From the NCBI GenBank assembly GCA_036269975.1, contig DATBDL010000343.1:1-5813 (forward strand): a stretch of DNA of 5,813 nt, written 5' to 3'. Below the pieces are notes generated by a model, which saw only the letters and a program-made list of their open reading frames with translations, did no database searches and was not told the DNA's origin. The position numbers were made by a program, and so were the translations under genes. Each line of letters starts with the position of its first letter. The first letter of the stretch is position 1. The stretch is from DATEPR01 sp036269975. Its GTDB lineage: Bacteria > Actinomycetota > Actinomycetes > Mycobacteriales > Pseudonocardiaceae. Positions 1 through 5,538 of the stretch are shown here, piece after piece.

Positions 1-551
1 GCCAGCAGTTCGATCAGCAGGTCCTGCCGGTCGGCCGGCTTGGCCTGCAGGAACTCCGCGACCCGGCCCTGCGGCAGCAGCACGCACTGCGTGAAGTGCT
101 CGTAGCCGATCCCCAACAGGTCGGTGACCCCGGCTGCGACCTCGTCGGGTCCTTCGGCGAGCTGTTCGGCGCTGGCTTCGAGCAGCTTGGGCCATTCCGC
201 GTCCAGCGGGACCGACGTGTCCAGCCGTTCCAGTCGGGCTTCCTTGGTGTGCACGTTGCCACGCGCGTCCCGCCGCAGATGCCGCGCCGCGACGTAACGC
301 GCGCCGGACGCCTCGAACACCAGGCACACCCTGGCCTCGGCGGTCGACGGCGCGAGTGCGTTGCGGATCATGTTTCCCTTGCCCCAGCGGGGAACCGTGC
401 CGTAGAGCGCGAAGCACAGCGCGTCGATCACGGTGCTCTTGCCGGAGCCGGTCGGCCCCGTCAGCACAAAGAAGTCCACATCGGACAGATTGAGGTCGGT
501 GTTCTCCCGGTAGCTGCCGAAGCCTTCGAACATCAGCCGCAACGGACGCAT
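1..551 (-). CDS. sbcC: SbcC/Rad50-type SMC-family ATPase, N-terminal part (runs off left edge)
   Basis: Large ATPase subunit of the SbcCD (Rad50-Mre11) complex, which uses ATP to open and regulate DNA-end cleavage by the SbcD nuclease in the cytoplasm. Only the first 183 codons are present; the coiled coil, hook and C-terminal ATPase half lie beyond the left edge. Visible are the opening beta strand (MRPLRLMFEGFGSY), a perfect Walker A (GPTGSGKST, residues 32-40) followed by VIDALCFALYG, and the Q-loop region FTQCVLLPQGRVAEFL (153-168), in which the PQG and following Phe-Leu are typical of SbcC. The ATG at 551 overlaps the sbcD stop by one base (TGATG) and has a GGAGG nine bases upstream, so this start is well supported. 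Third codon positions are strongly G/C. The family is clear; whether the full protein has the usual length of about 1,000 residues cannot be seen. Confidence 0.95.
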   Translation of the reverse strand, partial: MRPLRLMFEGFGSYRENTDLNLSDVDFFVLTGPTGSGKSTVIDALCFALYGTVPRWGKGNMIRNALAPSTAEARVCLVFEASGARYVAARHLRRDARGNVHTKEARLERLDTSVPLDAEWPKLLEASAEQLAEGPDEVAAGVTDLLGIGYEHFTQCVLLPQGRVAEFLQAKPADRQDLLIELL

Positions 552-1720
552 CAGCCATGACCTCCGGTGACCTCGTCCAGCAGTTCCGCGAACAGGTTTC
601 CGACCCGCGCGTCGTCCACCTGGGACTCGGTGAGGAAGTCGGCGAACAGTTCGGTCGGCGACTTGCCGAGCCGGCTCGGTCCGGTCCGCACCTGGCCGGT
701 GGCGCGCGGCCGGAACGCCTCGTCGATCTGCACCTCCAGCACGCCCGGCAGCGCGTCGCGGATCCGGTCGGCGAGGCCGGCGCTGGCCTGCTGCGCCAGG
801 ATCACGCGGAAGAACGGCTCGTCGGCACACCGGCGGCCCTCGTCCACGACCTGCTCGAAACTGCCGCGCAACGTCCGCAACGGCCGGCCGCCGCGCACCG
901 GCACCGGCCGCACCCGCGCCCTGGTGCCCGGATTCGCGTGCACGACCAGCGCGACCGGATCGTTGGCCTCCTCACCGAAGTCCAGCGCCAGCGGCGAACC
1001 CGAGTACGCGATCGGGCACGGGCCGTCGATCTCCTGGTAGCGGTGCAGGTGGCCGAGGGCGGCATAGTGCGCGCCGGCCGGGAACAGGTTCGCCGGCAGC
1101 TCGTAGCCGAGCAGGGTCTGTGCCTGCCGTTCGCCGCCACCCCACCGGCCGCCGAGCAGGGTGGCGTGCGTGGTGACGATGTTGACGGTGTCGTCGGCGA
1201 ACGTGCTGGTCAGCGAGTCCAGGATGACACCGACCTGGTTGGCGTAGGCCCGGCTGTGGTCGGACGTCTCGCTCAGCACGATCTCGGCCGCGCGCACCGC
1301 GTAGCGGTAGGCCAGGAACGGCAGCACGGCGACCTGCGCGGTCGTCCCGTCCCGCATCGGCAGCCGCAGCGTGCCGCCACGGGTGGCCGGCTTGGGCAGG
1401 CCGACCACGTGGATGCCGACCTCGCCCAGCACCGTCCGGTAGACCTCGTCCACGAGCCGCTGGTTGTCGTGGTTGCCGGCCAGCACCACCACGTGCCGGC
1501 CATCGGCGCGCAGCCGCAGCAGCGTCTTCATCACAAGACCCTGCGCCTGCGGGTTCGGCGACGACGTCTCGAACAGATCGCCGGCCACCACCACCAGATC
1601 GACGTCCTCCGCGTCCGCGATCCGGACCAGATCCGCCAGCACGGCACGGTGTTCGTCGAACCGGGGCTGGTTCTTGAGTACCTTGCCGACGTGCCAGTCG
1701 GCCGTGTGCAGGATCTTCAT
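551..1720 (-). CDS. sbcD: SbcD/Mre11-type DNA exonuclease subunit
   Basis: Mn-dependent nuclease subunit of SbcCD, which processes double-strand DNA ends and hairpins together with the SbcC ATPase. The product is 389 residues, normal for bacterial SbcD. All metallophosphoesterase motifs are intact: D8-x-H10 in HTADWHVG, G47-D48 in VVVAGDLFE, G82-N83-H84-D85 in VLAGNHD, H185 in VTTHATL, and G223-H224-x-H226 in ALGHLHRY. After the catalytic domain (about 1-260) comes a variable capping region ending in SPTELFADFL (354-363), as in other SbcD proteins. I chose the ATG at 1720 because MKILHTADWH is the canonical N terminus; the frame stays open further upstream but that part belongs to the preceding ATPase gene. 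The start overlaps the upstream stop by one base (TGATG), and no Shine-Dalgarno sequence is visible before it, so it probably depends on reinitiation after the HerA-like gene. Assignment is firm. Confidence 0.97.
   Translation of the reverse strand: MKILHTADWHVGKVLKNQPRFDEHRAVLADLVRIADAEDVDLVVVAGDLFETSSPNPQAQGLVMKTLLRLRADGRHVVVLAGNHDNQRLVDEVYRTVLGEVGIHVVGLPKPATRGGTLRLPMRDGTTAQVAVLPFLAYRYAVRAAEIVLSETSDHSRAYANQVGVILDSLTSTFADDTVNIVTTHATLLGGRWGGGERQAQTLLGYELPANLFPAGAHYAALGHLHRYQEIDGPCPIAYSGSPLALDFGEEANDPVALVVHANPGTRARVRPVPVRGGRPLRTLRGSFEQVVDEGRRCADEPFFRVILAQQASAGLADRIRDALPGVLEVQIDEAFRPRATGQVRTGPSRLGKSPTELFADFLTESQVDDARVGNLFAELLDEVTGGHG
561..565 (-). promoter_or_regulatory. Ribosome binding site of sbcC, inside the sbcD coding end
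   Basis: On the minus strand GGAGG lies nine bases before the sbcC ATG, embedded in the last codons of sbcD. It supports the ATG at 551 as the start and implies some independent initiation besides coupling to sbcD termination. Confidence 0.6.
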
Positions 1721-3516
1721 CAGAACGGCGCCGGGTCGTCGTCGTACGCGCCGGGGATGGTCGCGAACGGGTCGCGTGGCGCGGCAGGCCCGGTGTCCAC
1801 GCCGGTCCAGTCGCCCTTCTCGCCGGGCCGGGTGGCCCACGCCGGGAACGGGAACTCGACCACGAGCGGCACCGGAATGTCCGGCTGCGCAACGAACATC
1901 GTGCCCGGCTTGGCCAGGGTGGCCCGCTGCCGCTGGGCCGCCGGCAGGTAGCCGTACTCGGGCCGGGCGGCCTCGGCGGAGTCGAGCCGGCCGGCGACCC
2001 GGATCGAGCAGTTCGCCACGATCCGGCGCTCCACCTCACTCGCGGTCTGCTGCGCGCCGATCAGGATCACCCCGAGCGAACGGCCGCGTTCCGCCACGTC
2101 GAGCAGGATCTGCTTGATCGGGCTGTCACCGTCGCGCGGCGCGTACTTGTTCAGCTCGTCCAGCACGACGAACATCAACGGCCGCGCGGTGCCCTGGAGT
2201 TCCTTGCGGCGGAACTCCTGCCGTAGCGCGACACCGACCACGAACCGCTGCGCGCGGTCCGGCAGGTTGTGCAGGTCGATGACGGTGACCTGCGCCTTCG
2301 ACGTGCTCACCGAGTGCTCGCCGCGATGACCGAGATCACCGCGCACGATGGCCGCCAGCGGTCGCACCGCGGACCGCAACCGGCGCAGGAACGCGTTCAC
2401 GCTGCCGATGCCGGTGCTGCCGGCCACCCAGTCGCGCCGGGTGTCCTCCTCGGTGAGCTCGTCCTCGATCATGCCGACGAGCTGCTCGAACGTGCGCAGC
2501 GGGCCGCCGTTGCGCGCATCGACGCCCTGCACGCTGATCGCGCCGTCGTCACCGACGCGGATCGCGTCCCGCTTGAGCCGGGCGGCGACCTGGCCGATCA
2601 GCATCGTGTACTGGCTGCGCTCGTCCTCGCCGTCGGCGAACACGAACGTCATCAGCTCCTGTTCGCAGAAGTCCCACAGCGTCCAGTAGAACGGGCTGAC
2701 CGCCTTGTCCCGCGCCCGCACGTCCGGCGTGCCACTGGGATCGCCGGGCCGTGGCGGCGCGAAGACCTGCACGTTCGCGAACGACGAAGCGGGCAGGCCG
2801 AGTTGGGCGTATTTCGCGCGTTGTTCCGGCGTCAGGCGGCTGTTGGTGTAGTCGAGGAACAACAGATCCTCGCCCTTGACGCTGAAGATCAACGCCTTGG
2901 TGTTGTGCGCCTCACCGTGCAGCACACCGCAGTTGAAGATCGAATGCAGCAGGAACGTGGCGAACGAGGTTTTCGTCGCGATGCCGGAAACTCCGGAAAT
3001 GGAGACGTGACCGCCACGCGTACCGTCCACGAACTCGAAGTTCAGGAAGACCGGCTGCCCGTCGCGGCCAAGCCCCACCGGCACCTTCGCGCCGGCCATC
3101 GTGTCGAAGTACAGAGCACTGTCGCGTTCGGCACCGGTCGCGCGGCGGACGGTGGTGCCGGGCCGGGGCGGCACGTAGACCTCGGGTTCGACGCGGGTCA
3201 CCGTGACCTCGGCGACCTCGCTCACCTCGGCCGGCAGCGCGCCCTGATCGATGAGGAACACGTCCGACGCGAACCGTGCGCCTTCGTGTCCCGCCTCGAC
3301 ATTGGTCACCACACCAGCGATCCGGACCAGAGTCCCATCCGGCAACGGCCGATCCGTCACGACGACGTCGTCGAGTTGCAGGAACTGATCCGGGGCAACG
3401 GCGACGGAGAACTCCAACGGGCTGGCGGCCACAGTGCCGACGACCAGTCCCACCGGCGCTGCTGGCGACAGCAGGTCTGGCGCACCGTTCGACGAAACAC
3501 GGGCTGTGTCAGTCAC
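1720..3516 (-). CDS. HerA-like ATPase (HAS-barrel plus FtsK/HerA-type motor), probable DNA translocase
   Basis: Predicted ring-forming ATPase that moves along DNA; archaeal HerA works with Mre11-Rad50 and the nuclease NurA in end resection. The product is 598 residues. Residues about 20-115 look like a HAS-barrel (PVGLVVGTVAASPLEF, then a strand-rich segment). The motor follows: a P-loop-like GVSGIATKTS (175-184), a Walker B VVLDELNKYAP (450-460, D453-E454), and AERGRSLGVILIGAQQ plus SEVERRIVANC (475-503), which match the HerA pattern of a GR-x-x-GV strand, a Q-rich sensor and a conserved following helix. The P-loop has threonine where glycine normally precedes the lysine, one oddity to test. 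The start is GTG at 3516 with AGGAG five bases upstream; the reading frame stays open further upstream but that stretch lies antisense to the kinase and shows no family similarity. First gene of the operon with sbcD and sbcC. The HerA family call is strong from motifs; the role in end processing is inferred from neighbours. A less likely alternative is a HerA of an antiphage module, but no Sir2 or similar effector is present. Confidence 0.88.
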   Translation of the reverse strand: MTDTARVSSNGAPDLLSPAAPVGLVVGTVAASPLEFSVAVAPDQFLQLDDVVVTDRPLPDGTLVRIAGVVTNVEAGHEGARFASDVFLIDQGALPAEVSEVAEVTVTRVEPEVYVPPRPGTTVRRATGAERDSALYFDTMAGAKVPVGLGRDGQPVFLNFEFVDGTRGGHVSISGVSGIATKTSFATFLLHSIFNCGVLHGEAHNTKALIFSVKGEDLLFLDYTNSRLTPEQRAKYAQLGLPASSFANVQVFAPPRPGDPSGTPDVRARDKAVSPFYWTLWDFCEQELMTFVFADGEDERSQYTMLIGQVAARLKRDAIRVGDDGAISVQGVDARNGGPLRTFEQLVGMIEDELTEEDTRRDWVAGSTGIGSVNAFLRRLRSAVRPLAAIVRGDLGHRGEHSVSTSKAQVTVIDLHNLPDRAQRFVVGVALRQEFRRKELQGTARPLMFVVLDELNKYAPRDGDSPIKQILLDVAERGRSLGVILIGAQQTASEVERRIVANCSIRVAGRLDSAEAARPEYGYLPAAQRQRATLAKPGTMFVAQPDIPVPLVVEFPFPAWATRPGEKGDWTGVDTGPAAPRDPFATIPGAYDDDPAPF

Positions 3517-3521
3517 ATACG

Positions 3522-3526
3522 CTCCT
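3522..3526 (-). promoter_or_regulatory. Ribosome binding site of the HerA-like gene
   Basis: Minus-strand AGGAG lies five bases before the GTG at 3516. An ATG at 3518 overlaps this GTG (ATGTG) but is followed at once by TGA, so it can only make a start-stop pair; the site therefore decides in favour of GTG. Confidence 0.65.
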
Positions 3527-3579
3527 GCGCTCCGGTACGGACTGTGTGTCGGCGAACGGCATGCCTCGCCGGACACGGC

Positions 3580-3585
3580 AGTATA
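3580..3585 (-). promoter_or_regulatory. Predicted -10 element (TATACT) of the HerA-sbcD-sbcC operon
   Basis: Minus-strand TATACT fits the actinobacterial TAnnnT pattern closely and is rare in such GC-rich DNA. Transcription would start near 3573 and give a leader of about 57 bases before the GTG. The expected -35 position shows no TTGAC-like hexamer, so the call rests on the -10 alone. Confidence 0.45.
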
Positions 3586-3607
3586 GGTCGGCCAGGATCG
3601 TCGACCT
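3585..3607. promoter_or_regulatory. Inverted repeat AGGTCG-N11-CGACCT, possible operator of the repair operon
   Basis: A perfect six-base inverted repeat with an 11-base spacer begins at the upstream edge of the predicted leftward -10 and covers its spacer toward -35. A second, nested pair, CCAGG-N8-CCTGG (3592-3609), shares the same centre region. A dimeric repressor site is plausible from position, but the protein is unknown and GC-rich DNA yields such repeats by chance. Confidence 0.3.
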
Positions 3608-3660
3608 GGTCTCGGTCGCCGGCATGTTCGAACACCGCCGGATTCACCTGATCGTGCTGC

Positions 3661-3666
3661 TACAGT
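3661..3666 (+). promoter_or_regulatory. Predicted -10 element (TACAGT) of the kinase gene
   Basis: TACAGT fits TAnnnT and would start transcription near 3673, giving a leader of about 48 bases. TAGGTA at 3688-3693 is an alternative -10 that would leave a leader of about 20 bases. Neither has a clear -35. Confidence 0.3.
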
Positions 3667-3673
3667 TCCGGCG

Positions 3674-3689
3674 TAACGCGAACACGTTA
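3674..3689. promoter_or_regulatory. Inverted repeat TAACG-N6-CGTTA, possible operator of the kinase gene
   Basis: A perfect five-base inverted repeat lies directly at the predicted kinase transcription start. A third half-site TAAC follows at 3692-3695, so GTTA-GG-TAAC forms a second, overlapping symmetric element. The position would let a bound protein block transcription. This is inference from spacing alone. Confidence 0.3.
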
Positions 3690-3708
3690 GGTAACCAGCG
3701 GGTCGATC

Positions 3709-3714
3709 GGGGAG
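3709..3714 (+). promoter_or_regulatory. Ribosome binding site of the kinase gene
   Basis: GGGGAG lies six bases before the GTG at 3721. It decides the start: the kinase N terminus (VGRYRLDERIGSGGMG) follows within a few residues, as in other bacterial Hanks-type kinases. Confidence 0.65.
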
Positions 3715-3720
3715 TTTCAG

Positions 3721-5466
3721 GTGCGCGCTGGCGAGGTGATCGTCGGCCGGTACCGCCTTGACGAGCGCATCGGCTCGGGCGGCATGGGCACGGTCTGGCG
3801 TGCGACCGACCGCGAACTGGACCGCGTGGTGGCCATGAAACGCCCGCACGAAGCGGGTAACGGACGGTTGCGCTACGAAGCCAAGATCGCCGCCGGCCTT
3901 CAGCATCCGAACATCGTCACGGTCTACGACGTGATCAACGACGGTGACGATCGCTGGCTGGTGATGGAGTACGTGCCATCCCGCAGTCTCGCCGAGATCC
4001 TCGCGGACAAGCACACGCTGCCGCCGGCCCAGGTGGCGCATCTCGGCGCGCAGATCGCCGGCGCGCTGGCGGCGGTGCACGCGAAAGGCGTTGTGCACGG
4101 CGACGTGAAGCCGGGCAACGTGCTGGTCACCGAGGGCGGAATCGCGAAACTGACCGACTTCGGCGTATCCAGGACGGTATGGGGCGAAGTAACCCTGACC
4201 GGTACAGGCCCGGTCGTCGGAACGCCGGCGTACCTGGCCCCGGAGGTGGCCGACGGCGAGCGGCCGACAGCGGCATCGGACGTGTACTCGCTGGGCGCGA
4301 CCCTGTTCGCGGCGGTAGAAGGCAACCTGCCAACAGGCTTGTTCGCGGCGGACAAACCGTTCCAACAGGCCGGGCCGCTGGCCCCACCCATCGCCACCAT
4401 GCTCACCAGGCAACCAGCCGCCCGCCCCACCGCCGAACTGGCGGAACGCCTGCTACGCGAAACCGTCGCCGACCGCACCACCCCACCACCCGCCATTCCC
4501 CGGTCCCACAAGCCATCCCGCCGAACACTGGTGATCGGCGCCGCCGCGATCGTGGTGGTCGGATCGGTGGTGGGATTCCTGGTAACCCGCCCGTCGACAA
4601 CGGCCGGCACCGGCAAGACCGCCGTGATAGGCGATCCAAGAACAGCCGACCCGTGCGGTTTGATGAGTCAGACGGCACTGTCCCACTTCGGCGAAGCGGA
4701 AATCGACCCGGCATACGGCAATTTCGACCGCTGCGACGTCCTGGTGCAGGCCGGCGGTGGACAGATCGATGTGGAAGACCAATTCCTGAACCCGTCGACA
4801 CCGGCGCCGCCACTGCCAGGAACAGTGCGGCGAATCGGCGATGTCGGTGTCATGCGGGGCACCTTGGCAGATCAGGAATGCCTGCGCACGGTGTTGCTGT
4901 CCGACCAGAACCGAATCGTCGTCAGCGCCGACGTCCTCGGAGACCAGCCAAGCAACGCGAACCTGTGCACAATGGCGGAGTCGGCAACCCGGACCGCGGT
5001 AGCGGTGCTCAACAAGTCCGGCGTACCAAGACGAGCCAGCACACCCGACCCACACTCACTGGCCACAGTGGACGCATGCAAACTGTTGGACGCAAACGCA
5101 TTGACAGCCGTACCAGGAATAGCGGCCGACCAGTCCGAAGCCAGCTTCGGTGACTGGGAATGTAGCTGGACCAGCAACACGACGAACACCACGGTGGCTC
5201 TCAGGTTCGACCGCAACTCACCACTGACAGCGGCAGACGGCACCCCCATGCAGATCGGAAGTCGTCCAGCCTTCCTGGAACCAGGTGACGACGGTCCGGA
5301 CACCTGCGCCGTGGAGATCGAACACCGCACCTACACCAGCCCGAACGAGGACCAACTCTCCGAAATCGTGCGCCTGACAGTCGCCGGCCCCGGCTTACAG
5401 AGTCAGTTGTGCGGCACGGCCACCCAGTTGGCCGGTGCCGTGGTCGCACACCTGCCAGCGTCGTAA
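3721..5466 (+). CDS. Transmembrane Hanks-type Ser/Thr protein kinase with duplicated extracellular cysteine-rich sensor
   Basis: Membrane kinase of 581 residues that should phosphorylate Ser/Thr on cytoplasmic proteins in response to an external cue. The catalytic domain (about 11-245) has the glycine loop GSGGMGTVW (18-26), ATP lysine K40 in VVAMK, alpha-C glutamate near E53, catalytic HGDVKPGN (D128, N133), DFG (146-148), an activation loop with T158, T160, T162 and T168, APE (173-175) and D187 in SDVYSLG. HGD replaces HRD, so it is a non-RD kinase. The segment between AVEG (198-201) and AGPLAP (217-222) looks shorter than usual. A short Pro-rich, basic juxtamembrane (252-268, ending KPSRR) precedes a single membrane helix (about 269-288), so residues 290-581 should be outside. 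That part is two copies of a four-cysteine domain. It has no PASTA repeats or beta-propeller, so it is not a PknB or PknD orthologue; PknH-like sensors also carry four cysteines, and each copy loosely resembles DUF3558-type domains. The FHA gene downstream is a likely partner. Confidence 0.93.
   Translation: MRAGEVIVGRYRLDERIGSGGMGTVWRATDRELDRVVAMKRPHEAGNGRLRYEAKIAAGLQHPNIVTVYDVINDGDDRWLVMEYVPSRSLAEILADKHTLPPAQVAHLGAQIAGALAAVHAKGVVHGDVKPGNVLVTEGGIAKLTDFGVSRTVWGEVTLTGTGPVVGTPAYLAPEVADGERPTAASDVYSLGATLFAAVEGNLPTGLFAADKPFQQAGPLAPPIATMLTRQPAARPTAELAERLLRETVADRTTPPPAIPRSHKPSRRTLVIGAAAIVVVGSVVGFLVTRPSTTAGTGKTAVIGDPRTADPCGLMSQTALSHFGEAEIDPAYGNFDRCDVLVQAGGGQIDVEDQFLNPSTPAPPLPGTVRRIGDVGVMRGTLADQECLRTVLLSDQNRIVVSADVLGDQPSNANLCTMAESATRTAVAVLNKSGVPRRASTPDPHSLATVDACKLLDANALTAVPGIAADQSEASFGDWECSWTSNTTNTTVALRFDRNSPLTAADGTPMQIGSRPAFLEPGDDGPDTCAVEIEHRTYTSPNEDQLSEIVRLTVAGPGLQSQLCGTATQLAGAVVAHLPAS
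4648..5457 (+). repeat. Internal duplication: two four-cysteine sensor domains in the kinase
   Basis: At protein level residues 310-430 and 451-579 match in layout. Each opens with D-x-C-x-L (DPCGLM, DACKLL), then has a second cysteine near GNFDRC / GDWEC, an IG strand (372, 512), a third cysteine (387, 529) and ends with a cysteine-headed helix (LCTMAESATRTAVAVL, LCGTATQLAGAVVAHL). Cysteine gaps are 25-48-28 and 27-47-34 residues. The DNA copies are not obviously similar, so the duplication is old. Two disulfides per copy are plausible outside the membrane. Confidence 0.7.
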
Positions 5467-5538
5467 CAGGCGGTAGCCGGGAGGGTTCCCGAAGCGCAGG
5501 TGGTTGACTGCGCCAAGGGAGACGGTGAGGGAGGACGG

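Larger units (their letters stand above)
3517..3720. promoter_or_regulatory. Divergent intergenic region between the repair operon and the kinase-FHA unit
   Basis: These 204 bases separate two start codons that point away from each other, so promoters for both units should lie here. I see a TATACT -10-like element facing left, a TACAGT -10-like element facing right, inverted repeats beside each, and a GTTCGAAC palindrome (3626-3633) between them. No convincing -35 hexamer is visible on either strand, which is common for actinobacterial promoters. No small gene is apparent. Confidence 0.7.

Noticed and set aside
557..1951. Long plus-strand open frame opposite sbcD
   Set aside because: It lies antisense to a gene with all catalytic motifs and its product is a low-complexity, Arg/Gly/Val-rich sequence without any motif; such frames are a by-product of high GC3.
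1..3516. HerA-based antiphage defence module
   Set aside because: Known HerA defence pairs carry Sir2, DUF4297 or similar effectors; here the partners are housekeeping-type SbcD and SbcC, so repair is the simpler reading.
3580..3610. PafBC-type (RecA-NDp-like) damage promoter upstream of the leftward TATACT
   Set aside because: The TTGTC-R-GTG block expected eight bases before the -10 is absent.
3616..3631. Possible LexA (SOS) box TCGCCG-GCAT-GTTCGA
   Set aside because: Only the right half matches the actinobacterial TCGAAC-N4-GTTCGA pattern; the left half keeps three of six bases, and the site does not overlap a predicted promoter.
2269..3651. Long plus-strand open frame opposite the HerA-like gene
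   Set aside because: Antisense to a motif-bearing gene, with Arg/His/Ala-rich composition and no domain.
3517..4413. Upstream extension of the HerA-like reading frame by 299 codons
   Set aside because: It would run antisense through the kinase catalytic domain, while a GTG with a good ribosome site starts right before the HAS-barrel.
4179..5153. Plus-strand frame inside the kinase gene
   Set aside because: Overlaps the kinase in another frame; the product is an Arg/Pro/Gly-rich shadow without family features.
5478..5491. Hairpin CGGGA-GGGT-TCCCG after the kinase stop as a terminator
   Set aside because: The stem has only five pairs and no T-tract follows, so it is unlikely to end transcription before the FHA gene.
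5500..5538. Alternative GTG start of the FHA protein at 5500
   Set aside because: In frame, but without a convincing ribosome site, whereas the ATG at 5539 has GGAGG just upstream; it would add 13 residues of no recognisable structure.
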